From: Rapidithrix thailandica
GTDB lineage: Bacteria; Bacteroidota; Bacteroidia; Cytophagales; Flammeovirgaceae
Assembly (NCBI RefSeq): GCF_039710355.1
Contig: NZ_JBDKWZ010000001.1
Location: 744,001-808,000 of the forward strand
Direction of reading: 5' to 3'
DNA: 64,000 nucleotides
Under the pieces are notes generated by a model that ran no database searches, was not told the origin of the DNA, and was given only the letters and a program-made list of their open reading frames with translations. Below, piece by piece: positions 35,235-44,642 of this stretch (position 1 is the first letter of the stretch; each line of letters opens with the position of its first letter). A program made the position numbers and the translations under genes.

Positions 35235-37139
35235 TTATTGAGCGCCTTCTTTAATGCTCTCAACGATAGACGGATCGAGCAGGGTAGAAGTATCCCCTAA
35301 ATTGTTAGTGTCTCCTTCGGCAATTTTTCGAAGGATCCTTCGCATAATTTTACCGGAACGGGTTTTCGGCAAACCTCTTACGATTTGCACTTTGTCCGGT
35401 TTGGCAATCGGGCCGATGGCCTTGTTTACGGTGGCAATTACTTCTTTTTTGATATCCTCCAGGTCAGAAGCTTCTACCATGTCTCCGTCACAGATGACAT
35501 AGGCATAGATGCCCTGTCCTTTGATTTCGTGAGGGTATCCAACTACGGCAGATTCCACCACCGCCGAGTGCAAATTGATGGCATTTTCGATCTCTGCCGT
35601 TCCGAGGCGATGACCGGATACATTGATGACATCGTCCACTCTACCCAAGATGCGATAGTAGCCGTCTTCGTCCCGTTTACAACCGTCACCGGTAAAGTAA
35701 TAGCCTTTGTAAGTAGAGAAATACGTTTGCTTGCAGCGTTCATGATCTCCATAAGTAGTACGGATCATAGACGGCCATGGAAATTTAATACATAAGTTTC
35801 CTTCCACTCCTTTCCCTTCGATTTCCTTTCCTTCGCTGTCCAGCAATACCGGTTGGATTCCGGGCAGAGGCAGGGTGGCATAAGTGGGCTTGGTAGGGGT
35901 GATTCCGGCCATCGGGGAAATCATAATTCCTCCGGTTTCTGTTTGCCACCAGGTATCCACGATCGGGCATTTGTTTTTTCCGATATGATCGTGGTACCAA
36001 TGCCAGGCTTCAGAGTTGATGGGTTCACCCACCGTACCGAGCACCCGTAACGATTTCAGGTCATATAGCTCCACATGTTCTAAGCCGTAGGCCATGAGTG
36101 CACGGATAGCCGTAGGGGCCGTATAGAAAATATTGACTTGGTATTTATCGCAAATCCTCCAGAAACGGCCAGCATCCGGATAGGTAGGCACTCCTTCGAA
36201 CATCAGGGAAGTGGCTCCGGCTAACAAAGGACCGTAAACGATATAGGAGTGTCCGGTAATCCAACCTATATCAGCCGTACACCAATACACGTCATTTTCT
36301 TCATATTGAAATACATTCAGAAAGGAATACCAAGTATACACCATGTATCCGCCGGTGGTGTGAACCACTCCTTTGGGTTTGCCGGTAGAGCCGGAAGTAT
36401 ATAGGATAAAAAGCGGATCTTCGGAGTCGGTTTCCACTGCTGCGTTTTGATCGTCTGCTTTGGCCAATTCTTCATGCCACCAAAGGTCGCGCCCTTCTTG
36501 CATATTGATTTCCGCTTGGGTTCTTTGCAATACGAGTACCTTTTCTACGGAGTCGGAAAATTCCAAGGCTTCGTCCACAATGGGTTTGAGGTCCAGGGTT
36601 TTGGCGCCCCGGTAGGCTCCGTCAGAGGTCAGTACAATTTTGGCTTCCGCATCTTGCACCCGGCTTGACAGTGAGGAGGCGGAGAAGCCTGCAAAGATTA
36701 CCGAATGGATGGCTCCGATCCGGGCACAGGCCAGTACGGCAATGGTCAGTTCCGGCACCATTGGCATGTAAATACATACCCGGTCACCTTTCACTACTCC
36801 GTTGTTTTGCAGTACATTGGCGAATTTACAGACTTCACTATGCAGCTCTTTGTATGTGAATGTCCGGTTGGGTTCTTTGGGGTCGTTGGGCTCCCAGATA
36901 ATGGCGGTTTTATCTCCTCTTTCTAAGAGGTGACGGTCCAGGCAGTTTTCAGTAATATTGAGTTTTCCTCCTTTAAACCAATTGACATTATAATCTTCAA
37001 AATCCCAATCCAGCACTTTGTCCCATTTCTTTCGCCAATAGAAACTTTCGGCTTGTTGGGCCCAAAATGCTTCCGGTTCATTGACACTTGTTCTATAGGC
37101 CACAGTATAATCTTCCAGGTTTCTAATTCTTCCGATCAT
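35235..37139 (-). CDS. acs: Acetyl-CoA synthetase
   Basis: AMP-forming acetate-CoA ligase of 634 residues, normal length. Features are the nucleotide-binding YTSGSTGKPKGVVHTTGGY near residue 250, the WWQTETGG segment near 400, and the C-terminal SGKIMRRILRKIAEGD, whose Lys is the site controlled by acetylation in the family. It activates acetate for the TCA cycle. The symporter large and small subunits lie upstream on the same strand, which forms an acetate uptake and activation module. Confidence 0.96.
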   Translation of the reverse strand: MIGRIRNLEDYTVAYRTSVNEPEAFWAQQAESFYWRKKWDKVLDWDFEDYNVNWFKGGKLNITENCLDRHLLERGDKTAIIWEPNDPKEPNRTFTYKELHSEVCKFANVLQNNGVVKGDRVCIYMPMVPELTIAVLACARIGAIHSVIFAGFSASSLSSRVQDAEAKIVLTSDGAYRGAKTLDLKPIVDEALEFSDSVEKVLVLQRTQAEINMQEGRDLWWHEELAKADDQNAAVETDSEDPLFILYTSGSTGKPKGVVHTTGGYMVYTWYSFLNVFQYEENDVYWCTADIGWITGHSYIVYGPLLAGATSLMFEGVPTYPDAGRFWRICDKYQVNIFYTAPTAIRALMAYGLEHVELYDLKSLRVLGTVGEPINSEAWHWYHDHIGKNKCPIVDTWWQTETGGIMISPMAGITPTKPTYATLPLPGIQPVLLDSEGKEIEGKGVEGNLCIKFPWPSMIRTTYGDHERCKQTYFSTYKGYYFTGDGCKRDEDGYYRILGRVDDVINVSGHRLGTAEIENAINLHSAVVESAVVGYPHEIKGQGIYAYVICDGDMVEASDLEDIKKEVIATVNKAIGPIAKPDKVQIVRGLPKTRSGKIMRRILRKIAEGDTNNLGDTSTLLDPSIVESIKEGAQ

Positions 37140-37334
37140 ATTTACTTTTTATTAGATTGAACTTTACAAAAAAATTAAACAACTGCTTTTCCAAGGTTGA
37201 CCAGGAAAGAGCATGCAGTGCAGTAGGTATTAATCCATGTTCTGTGGCATTTTTATACTTTCGGTCATGTTGGTTTGCCTTGGAGGCATCCGGTTGTTTA
37301 TGGTTACTAATAAAGAGAGCTGTTCTCTTTTGGG

Positions 37335-39053
37335 CTATTCATGTGTTAGTTTTTTGTCGACAGGTGTGTTTACCGGGGGATTGTGCAATATATCTCCTCC
37401 TCTCGGGTACCGTATATGATCCACCATTGATTGGATACGCATCGGTGGGGGAGGTGTGAACCCCGTGACCACTATCGACACTATAAAGTTAATAAGCATT
37501 CCCAAAGTACCAATACCTTCGGGCGAAATTCCGAACAACCAATCTTCTGCTTGCCCCTCTCCGAATTTAAAATGATAAATATAAATACAGGTAAAGAGCA
37601 AGCCGCTGATCATCCCGGCAATAGCGCCTTCTTTGTTCATCCGTTTGTAAAAGATGCCTAAAATAATGGCCGGGAAAAAGGAAGCTGCGGCCAATCCGAA
37701 AGCGAGTGCCACTACGGCTGCTACATAATCGGGGGGATAAATCCCGAAGATTCCGGCCACCACTACGGCCAATGCGGCTGCTATCCGGGCCGCCACCAAT
37801 TCACCCCGTTCACTGATGTTGGGATTGATTTGTTTTTTGATCAGATCGTGAGAAACAGAAGTCGAAATCACCAAGAGCAAACCGGCAGCCGTGGAGAGGG
37901 CCGCGGCCAGCCCCCCGGCCGCTACCAGTGCAATCACCCAATTGGGCAAGCGGGCAATTTCGGGGTTGGCCAGCACCATAATGTCCCGGTCAATAGTCAG
38001 TTCGTTTTGCTCGGGATTGGCCAAATATTGAATTTTTCCATCCCCGTTTTTGTCTTCAAAACCGATAAGGCCTGTTTCTTCCCATTTGGAAAACCAGGCG
38101 GGCACGGTAGTGTACTCTCTGTCTTTGACCGTTTCAATCAGGTTGGTGCGGGCAAAAGCTGCTATGGCCGGGGCCGTGGTGTACAAAATAGCAATAAAAA
38201 TCAAGGCGTATCCGGCAGAGAGCCGGGCATCCTTCACCCGGGGAACGGTAAAGAAACGAACAATAACATGGGGTAAACCTGCTGTGCCAATCATCAAGGC
38301 CGCAGTTATGAAAAACACATCGGTAAGAGATTTTTTGCCCGAAGTGTATTCGGCAAAACCTAATTCACGGTGAAGGCCGTCTAACTTATCCAACAAATAC
38401 ATTCCATCGGCCGTCTTTGCGCCAAAGCCTAACTGAGGTAACAGGGTTCCGGTTAACTGAATGGAAATGAAAATGGCAGGGACCATAAAAGCAAAGATCA
38501 ACACACAATATTGGGCCACTTGGGTATACGTAATGCCTTTCATGCCGCCTAATACGGCATAAAAGAAGACGATGGCCATGCCGATAATTACCCCTTGCTC
38601 TACAGGAACTTCCAAAAAGCGACTGAAAACCACTCCCACCCCCCGCATTTGTCCGGCCACATAGGTAAATGAAACGAATAAAGCGCAAACCACCGCTACG
38701 GTACGGGCCGTATTGGAGTAATAGCGGTCCCCGATAAAATCGGGCACGGTGAATTTGCCGAATTTTCGCAGGTAAGGAGCCAATAACAGAGCCAGTAAAA
38801 CGTAACCGCCTGTCCAGCCCATCAAGTAGACCGAACCGTCATAGCCCATAAAGGAAATTAAGCCCGCCATAGAAATAAAAGACGCAGCTGACATCCAGTC
38901 GGCTGCAGTGGCCATACCGTTGGCTAAGGGGTGTACACCACCTCCGGCTACATAAAATTCTTTGGTAGAGCCAGCTCTTGACCAAATGGCAATGCCGATA
39001 TAAAGGCTAAATGAAATGGCAACCAGTATATAAGTCCAGATTTGAACACTCAT
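37335..39053 (-). CDS. Sodium/substrate (acetate-type) symporter, large subunit
   Basis: SSS-family permease of 572 residues, of the two-subunit type whose small subunit is a DUF4212 protein. Marks are FYVAGGGVHPLANGMATAADWMSAASFISMAG near the N-terminus and SYSTAAGLLLVISTSVSHDL-like sequence (ALSTAAGLLLVISTSVSHD) near residue 390. An extra loop at about 310-360 holds a VGFEDKNGDGKIQYL-like calcium-type segment (FEDKNGDGKIQYL). The DUF4212 partner is just upstream and acs downstream, so acetate or another short carboxylate is the likely substrate. Confidence 0.88.
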   Translation of the reverse strand: MSVQIWTYILVAISFSLYIGIAIWSRAGSTKEFYVAGGGVHPLANGMATAADWMSAASFISMAGLISFMGYDGSVYLMGWTGGYVLLALLLAPYLRKFGKFTVPDFIGDRYYSNTARTVAVVCALFVSFTYVAGQMRGVGVVFSRFLEVPVEQGVIIGMAIVFFYAVLGGMKGITYTQVAQYCVLIFAFMVPAIFISIQLTGTLLPQLGFGAKTADGMYLLDKLDGLHRELGFAEYTSGKKSLTDVFFITAALMIGTAGLPHVIVRFFTVPRVKDARLSAGYALIFIAILYTTAPAIAAFARTNLIETVKDREYTTVPAWFSKWEETGLIGFEDKNGDGKIQYLANPEQNELTIDRDIMVLANPEIARLPNWVIALVAAGGLAAALSTAAGLLLVISTSVSHDLIKKQINPNISERGELVAARIAAALAVVVAGIFGIYPPDYVAAVVALAFGLAAASFFPAIILGIFYKRMNKEGAIAGMISGLLFTCIYIYHFKFGEGQAEDWLFGISPEGIGTLGMLINFIVSIVVTGFTPPPPMRIQSMVDHIRYPRGGDILHNPPVNTPVDKKLTHE

Positions 39054-39164
39054 AGTTTTCAGGAATAATTAAGGTGAAAAGGGGGAGTAAAAGGTAAAAG
39101 AGCTCTCAAGAGGCTGAGCACAGTGAAAACTGTACGCTTTGTCCTTCAGGTCTGAGCTTTCTCT

Positions 39165-39419
39165 CTATTGTTCATCGACATCGTATTTCTTATCCAGTTT
39201 ATTCATCAAATAGACATAGACAAAAATCAACACAATAAATACATACATAGCGCCTTGTTGGGCAAACCAGAAACCCAGTTTGAAGCCTCCTATCCGGATG
39301 GAATTGAGTGGCTCCACGAACAAAATGCCGCATACATAAGACACTACAAACCATATGGACAACAGAAGGAGCAGGTAGAAAAGGTTGGTTTTCCAGTACT
39401 TTTTAAGTTTGTTACTCAT
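39165..39419 (-). CDS. DUF4212 small subunit of the sodium/substrate symporter
   Basis: Small inner-membrane protein of 84 residues with two helices (YLLLLLSIWFVVSYVCGILF and GAMYVFIVLIFVYVYLM) and the family signature FWFAQQGAMYVF. DUF4212 proteins partner the SSS symporter encoded just downstream. I place the start at the ATG at 39419 (MSNKLKKYW), which matches family N-termini; an ATG at 39443 is possible. Confidence 0.88.
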   Translation of the reverse strand: MSNKLKKYWKTNLFYLLLLLSIWFVVSYVCGILFVEPLNSIRIGGFKLGFWFAQQGAMYVFIVLIFVYVYLMNKLDKKYDVDEQ

Positions 39420-39762
39420 GGTGGGTAAATTTTTCATTTTCAATAACTGCCTGATGCGTTTACCGTATCCGGTATACTTTACTGAAAGATAAATAATTTT
39501 CTGCTAAGATGAAGGGGGAGACTGTTAACAGTTAACTGGGATTGGTGATTCGTGAAAAAGAGATGCGGGAGCTTAATTTACTCTAGCGGGAGCTTATCAT
39601 TCATACAGGGAATACTTGTTTGAAAACGAACGGAGCAGCGAGTATTTGTAAATTGGGAGGAGTCCGGTATAAACTCTTCAAGGAGACCAATGTATTGCTT
39701 ATGAGAGCTTGAGAAGCTCCTTACCGGGAAACCTTGAAGAGTTAGTGTGTGGAAGCTAACAA
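39420..39762. other. Intergenic region with structured elements
   Basis: No gene is visible. It contains an 11-base direct repeat gcgggagctta (39565-39575 and 39586-39596) and a nested inverted repeat at 39672-39743 just after the end of the reverse-strand nucleoid protein gene. Confidence 0.5.
39672..39743 (-). repeat. Nested inverted repeat downstream of the nucleoid-associated protein gene
   Basis: Outer arms aactcttcaagg (39672-39683) and ccttgaagagtt (39732-39743) are perfectly complementary over 12 bp. Inside them sits a second hairpin gagctt-gag-aagctc (39705-39719). No T run follows directly, so it is either an atypical terminator or a structured 3' end. Confidence 0.55.
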
Positions 39763-40809
39763 TTAGCCCTCTTGCTTGAAAAACAATTGATAGTAATGCA
39801 TGTCCCGTACTTCATCGTAACCGCGCTCGATATAGTCCCGGTCACCGTGGATGTAGACGTGGAAATTTTTATCCAACTTTAACACACTTTTGAAGTTTTT
39901 CTTGTTGCCTTTTACGGCAGGTTTGGAAATATCGAACTCATCAAAAGTTTTGACATCATTTTTTTCCTGGAATTCCTCTTTGTATTCTCTAAAGGCTTCT
40001 ACAACTTCCGGTTCCTGAATTACTTCATTTTCGAATTCCTGAACATTAAAGGCTTCCTTTTCTTTGAAATAATCCATGGAGCGGTTCATCATCACAATTT
40101 GATCGGCTCGATCCACATTGTGTTCCGGGTTATAGACCTCTTCCACAAAGCCTTTACAGATATCCATGTAATTCTGGGTGTGGTAGAAAATGTCTTCCCA
40201 GGGCTTCAGACGTAAGAAGTGGTCTTTCCAGTATTGGGCTTCCTGCCCCTTGTTGGTATTGTCCACCATACATACTTTATACCCCTGTTCTTGCTCGGTA
40301 TTAAAGATCAGACAGCCTTTGTCCAGGCGTTTGATATTGACTCCTTCTTCCTGATTGATCCCGAAAGTATTGTCCTGAGGATAGACCTTCAGGTAGGTAT
40401 CTTTATTTTCCGATTTGAAAAGTCCGATGGCATCCACCAGTTCATCGCCCATGACGCAATCCCTGAAATAGGCCAGGTATAATTCCCCGCTTTTGATATT
40501 AGGATGATCGGTAGACTCATACAAATGTTTGGCAATATTTACCGACTGTAAAAAGAAACATCCCGGGTCTGCAAAAATCTTATGGGCATAGTTGTAGACT
40601 TCGTTCAGTTCAATATCCGATTCATGGGTAAACTGGTAATAGTTCGGTTCCTTAAAAGGCGTAAGGAAATATTTGCTCAGTACTTCAAGCAAAGCTTCGT
40701 CTCCCACCGGAACGGGGCGTTGAGACAAATTGAGAGGCTCCTCTTGAATTTTGTTGCCTACTTTGTGAATGACCAATTCTGCAAGTTCTATATCCTGGAA
40801 GTTTAACAT
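39763..40809 (-). CDS. Nucleoid-associated protein, NdpA/NA37 family
   Basis: Cytosolic protein of 348 residues. I recognise the YejK/NdpA family from the N-terminal IELAELVIHKVGNK and the HIFADPGCFFLQS-like core (HKIFADPGCFFLQSVNIAKHLYE), followed by GELYLAYFRDC and the VKVYPQ-type strands. Members bind the nucleoid, but their biochemical role is poorly known. It is transcribed alone. Confidence 0.75.
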   Translation of the reverse strand: MLNFQDIELAELVIHKVGNKIQEEPLNLSQRPVPVGDEALLEVLSKYFLTPFKEPNYYQFTHESDIELNEVYNYAHKIFADPGCFFLQSVNIAKHLYESTDHPNIKSGELYLAYFRDCVMGDELVDAIGLFKSENKDTYLKVYPQDNTFGINQEEGVNIKRLDKGCLIFNTEQEQGYKVCMVDNTNKGQEAQYWKDHFLRLKPWEDIFYHTQNYMDICKGFVEEVYNPEHNVDRADQIVMMNRSMDYFKEKEAFNVQEFENEVIQEPEVVEAFREYKEEFQEKNDVKTFDEFDISKPAVKGNKKNFKSVLKLDKNFHVYIHGDRDYIERGYDEVRDMHYYQLFFKQEG

Positions 40810-40960
40810 TTTAATTACCCGTTAAAAGTAGTAAGTGATGAATGTTAAGAAGTTTTGATTTAAAAATGACGCTAAGAATACCCTCCTGAGTAGAAGCAGG
40901 TTTTACCCTCACCTCTTGTATGGATAAAGGTACTCTTACGGGAAAAGGCGCAAAGCTACA

Positions 40961-41857
40961 TTAATCCTTTGGTTTCTCCTGTTTTTTCTTCCAATATCTC
41001 ACCAGGCCGGCCACACTCATCCATGCCGGGTTGGCGGCTTGGTATTGAGCCAAAGCCTCGTCATTCAGACCTTTTGATTTTAACTCTTTTTGAATATACT
41101 GTTCAAACAGAGGAGTCATTTCTTCTAGACTCATTCCTTGTTCCCAACGCTCCTTGATCCAGTAGGCATACTCATTCAAATGTTCTTCCAGTAAATCCAG
41201 ATGAGCTTCTATCTCTGTCACTTCACCGTAATGCGTCAGGTACAACTTGGCGGGTTGGATTTTCCGGATTATTTCCAGCGAATTTTTCCATTTTTCCAGA
41301 CTGATATCCGGTGGAGGACAAGGAGGGATTACCGGGCCATCGCCAATTTTTACTCCGGCCACATCTCCGGTAAATAAGTCACTTCCTATTTGCCAGGCAA
41401 TATGATGATTGGCATGACCCGGTGTATGCCAGGAAATAAAGGACACCCCACCGATGTGCAGTGTTTCTTCGTGTTCTACTGTTTGCAATTGCTTTTCGGG
41501 AATGGCTTGGATGTCTGACCAAAGGCGGTCCATATCGTCTTTATAAATCCGTCTGGCAGATTCTACCAGTTTGCCGGGGTCTGCCATATGGCGGGCGCCA
41601 AAAGGGTGTAAATAAATAGTAGCCCCGTGTCGGGCAAAGGCCCAGGCAGCTCCGGCATGGTCGAAGTGGATATGTGTGAGTAGTACATGTTTTACGTCTT
41701 CCACTTGATACCCCAGGTTTTCAATGCCCTTTTTTAAATGGGAGAATGTGGAGTAAGGTCCGGTCTCAATCAATACAGGGCCCTCGGAAGTTTCAATCAG
41801 AAAAGACGCGATGGCCTGTTGGTGCTCCAAAAAATGAAGGTCTATGATATGCATCAT
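40961..41857 (-). CDS. MBL-fold metallo-hydrolase
   Basis: Metallo-beta-lactamase-fold protein of 298 residues. The metal site motif THIHFDHAG (about 60-68), a following His in WHTPGHANHH and LFTGDVAG are all present, so it should be a binuclear zinc hydrolase. A C-terminal helical part of about 80 residues follows LYLTHYGEVTE. The substrate (thioester, lactone or other) cannot be told. Start may be either of two adjacent ATGs at 41857 and 41854. Confidence 0.85.
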   Translation of the reverse strand: MMHIIDLHFLEHQQAIASFLIETSEGPVLIETGPYSTFSHLKKGIENLGYQVEDVKHVLLTHIHFDHAGAAWAFARHGATIYLHPFGARHMADPGKLVESARRIYKDDMDRLWSDIQAIPEKQLQTVEHEETLHIGGVSFISWHTPGHANHHIAWQIGSDLFTGDVAGVKIGDGPVIPPCPPPDISLEKWKNSLEIIRKIQPAKLYLTHYGEVTEIEAHLDLLEEHLNEYAYWIKERWEQGMSLEEMTPLFEQYIQKELKSKGLNDEALAQYQAANPAWMSVAGLVRYWKKKQEKPKD

Positions 41858-42051
41858 CTTGGTAAGTTTTTCTTTGTTTTTCAGAGGAAAATTAGAGAAA
41901 CTCTATCAATTACCAAATGCTGTGTGTGGAAAATACGATTGGAAGCAACAGAAAAGTGAAGGGTGAAAAAGCCCGGCCATTCAACAATGACCGGGTGTAT
42001 TTTACTTACGCTGACGATAAAGAGGTAAGTTTGAAATACAGATTATTAGGT

Positions 42052-43632
42052 TTACAGACATAATAAATAAGCCACCAAGTCTTCTTTTTCTTGTTTGTTG
42101 AGTTCTAACTCCAATACCATATTGAAAAACTCTACGGCATCGTGCAAGGTGGGACAGCGCCCATCATGCAAATAAGGAGGCGAGTCTTTAATGCCTCGAA
42201 GCGGGAACGTTTTGATAGGACCTTCGGCACGGCCCACATAAAACCGCTCTACCTGTAAGTCGTGCATATAATCATCCGTAAAAGCAGGGCCGTAATGGCA
42301 AGAGGAACATTGAGCTTTACCGTGGAACAGCTTTTCTCCTCTTAACTCTTGTTCGCTGGCTTTGCTGGCGATTAATTTTCCGGCAGGGCCTAGTTTAGGG
42401 GCCGGTGGAAAATCCAGAATGGAGTTAAAGTCACCCATCCGGTTGGTAACGGTACGGTTTACCCCTCTGGGACCGATGGTTTGCATCATTCCCGGATCTC
42501 CGTCAAAGTACTCTTCTACCTCGGCAAAGTGATCCATCGACCGGATCGAACGCTTGGAAGACAATAACATTAAGTTATAATTTCCCCTCATGGTTGGGGT
42601 ATCGGTACGCAGGCGGCCTTGGTTAGGGCGGCTGTCCGGAGCCAACTCTATTGCCCCGTTGGTGTGGCCGTTTACATGGCAATCGAAGCAGGAGACCCCT
42701 TTGTTCGGCTGAAGGGTTACCCGGTGAGTGGTTTGATTAAACCAAGTCGTAGGGGTAGGGCGAAGGAGTTCTTTCAAGCCTTCCATTTGTTCGGGAGTTA
42801 ACAACCCGTCAAATATTTCATAGTAATTGTCAAAAGTCACCTCTTGTCCGTTGGTCACATCCCCCAACTCCTTGTGAGTGGTCAGAAACATAGGAGCCGG
42901 AAACTCGGGCAGATAGGCTTCTGGGATATCCATGTCTACGTCCATACGCTCATGCTCGGGGTGTACGGCAATCCAACTGCGTGGGAATACCATATGAGCA
43001 GTGGTTTGGATGGGGTGTGCCAAGGGTTTGTACGGAAATAAGTCTTTGGACTTAATCTCTTCCGGACTCAATTGAGTTAACTTTTCAAAAGAATTGAAAT
43101 TTTTAGGCAAGCGGGCCACCGGGCCTTTCATTACTTGTTTTCTCTTTCCCGACATCCACACGTCTTCCATGGCTTCTCCGGTAAAGTGATATCGCTCTGC
43201 CATGTAGGCTCTGACATCTGCCATGAGTTTGGGTTTCATTTCGGTATTTTTCTTCACCCAGGCTTCCCAGGATTCGGAGGGAAGTTCGGGAGAGCCATAC
43301 GAAGATTTGCCCTTGCCGGCATAGCGCCATAGGTCAAAAGGAGTGCGGTCTCCGGGTTTGGCCGGAGGGTAAGGGAGCAATTCGTCTTTGATATCGTATT
43401 TGTAAAATTCAAACCGTTCTTTACCGTCCCATACATACTCTTCCAACTGGCTGTCTTTAACCGGCGGAGTAGAAGGGATGTTGTCCGTAAAAGTTTCCAG
43501 AAGGTTTGCTTGGTCATTGGGAACAGGGGGTACGGTTCCCGGTTGATCTTTACTTTGCACTTGTAAAAATAGCACTACGCCCCATCCGGCGATAGCCAAT
43601 AACAAGAGCAGGTTAGTAAATTTCATCTTCAT
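42052..43632 (-). CDS. Diheme cytochrome c (cytochrome peroxidase-like)
   Basis: Membrane-anchored periplasmic protein of about 526 residues. An N-terminal helix (LLLLLAIAGWGVVLFLQ) anchors it. Two c-type haem motifs are visible, CFDCH (315-319) and CSSCH (442-446); the C-terminal half resembles di-haem cytochrome c peroxidase/MauG domains (FPLRGIKDSPPYLHDGRCPTLHDAVEFF). Homologues in Bacteroidota are often labelled cytochrome b6, which the sequence does not support. Start chosen at the ATG at 43632 beside the anchor; ORF upstream to 43722 lacks support. A LytTR regulator gene is divergent. Confidence 0.82.
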   Translation of the reverse strand: MKMKFTNLLLLLAIAGWGVVLFLQVQSKDQPGTVPPVPNDQANLLETFTDNIPSTPPVKDSQLEEYVWDGKERFEFYKYDIKDELLPYPPAKPGDRTPFDLWRYAGKGKSSYGSPELPSESWEAWVKKNTEMKPKLMADVRAYMAERYHFTGEAMEDVWMSGKRKQVMKGPVARLPKNFNSFEKLTQLSPEEIKSKDLFPYKPLAHPIQTTAHMVFPRSWIAVHPEHERMDVDMDIPEAYLPEFPAPMFLTTHKELGDVTNGQEVTFDNYYEIFDGLLTPEQMEGLKELLRPTPTTWFNQTTHRVTLQPNKGVSCFDCHVNGHTNGAIELAPDSRPNQGRLRTDTPTMRGNYNLMLLSSKRSIRSMDHFAEVEEYFDGDPGMMQTIGPRGVNRTVTNRMGDFNSILDFPPAPKLGPAGKLIASKASEQELRGEKLFHGKAQCSSCHYGPAFTDDYMHDLQVERFYVGRAEGPIKTFPLRGIKDSPPYLHDGRCPTLHDAVEFFNMVLELELNKQEKEDLVAYLLCL

Positions 43633-43801
43633 AATGCTTAATTTTTGTTGAAAGGTTTCGGATTTGGGTAAGGCTGAGTGAGCAGTGTTAGCAACGTACA
43701 GACCCAAGTCATTTCTTCCCAAATGCGTTTAATGACTGATAATCTTTCTAAGTTATTTTTTTCCTGGAAACAATACCTGTGGAATATGTGAAGTGAATGA
43801 T

Positions 43802-43809
43802 TATTTTTG
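43802..43809 (+). promoter_or_regulatory. Possible -7 promoter element of the LytTR regulator gene
   Basis: TATTTTTG fits the TAnnTTTG consensus about 120 bases before the regulator start. It is flanked by gtgaag and cttcac arms that could form an inverted repeat. Confidence 0.35.
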
Positions 43810-43927
43810 TAAAATACCTTCTTCACTATGTGAATCAACCGGGAGCCATCCTGGAAATAAGGGTGTTGTAATACTACTATGACCAAGGCTCCTAAAACAA
43901 TCTTATTACTTACAACCAACAAGGACC

Positions 43928-44608
43928 ATGAAATGCCTGATTGTGGACGATGACCCTTTGATAAGGGATTTACTAGCGCAATACTTATCCGAGATAGAAT
44001 TTATTGAAAATTGGGAAATTGCAACCAATGGCATGGAGGCACTACAGCTGCTGGAAAACCAAGCGTTTGACTTGTTGTTGTTGGATTTGAACTTGCCTAA
44101 ATTATCCGGAAGGGAGTTGTTAGACAGTTTGGACCGGCCAGTGTCGGTAGTATTGATTACAGCCGACGAACAATTTGCCTTACAGTCGTATAATTACGAT
44201 GTGGTAGATTATCTGGTGAAGCCTTTGCGATTCTCCCGCCTGTTTCAAGCGCTGAAAAAAGCAAAGGAGCGGATGGCAGTAACCCCAACAGTCGATAAAG
44301 AAGTCTTTTTTATAAAAGACGGTCATGAACTGGTGAAAATACATCTATCCGAAGTGTTTTATATCGAGTCGGAGTCGAACTATGTGGTGTTTAACCGGGG
44401 AAAGAAAAAGAATATGGCTTTGTTGAGTATGAAAAAACTGGAAGCCCAACTGCCCGAAAACTTCGTACGTATTCACCGGTCTTACATTGTAAATCTTCTG
44501 AAAATTGAAAAAATCGACCACCATGCCGTTTGGGTGAATGGAAAGAATTTACCCATTAGTACTACCTACAAAAACCAGTTGTTAGGACGTCTGAAGTTTT
44601 TAGAATAA
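43928..44608 (+). CDS. LytTR-type response regulator
   Basis: Cytosolic response regulator of 226 residues. The receiver domain (1-118) has the acidic pocket Asp7-Asp9, the phosphoacceptor Asp53 (LLLLDLNLP) and the conserved Lys in YLVKPL. The output domain (about 125-226) is LytTR (DGHELVKIHLSEVFYIESESNYVVF, VRIHRSYIVNLLKIEKID), which binds direct-repeat promoters. The usual membrane kinase partner of LytTR regulators is not present; the convergent hybrid kinase is of a different kind. Confidence 0.93.
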   Translation: MKCLIVDDDPLIRDLLAQYLSEIEFIENWEIATNGMEALQLLENQAFDLLLLDLNLPKLSGRELLDSLDRPVSVVLITADEQFALQSYNYDVVDYLVKPLRFSRLFQALKKAKERMAVTPTVDKEVFFIKDGHELVKIHLSEVFYIESESNYVVFNRGKKKNMALLSMKKLEAQLPENFVRIHRSYIVNLLKIEKIDHHAVWVNGKNLPISTTYKNQLLGRLKFLE

Positions 44609-44642
44609 GTTCTGATTCAGGAGAATTTAGATGGCTTCTGCA

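Noticed and set aside
37157..37459. Forward open frame across the acs-symporter gap
   Set aside because: It overlaps the symporter's 3' end and lacks a recognisable domain; gene order explains the region without it.
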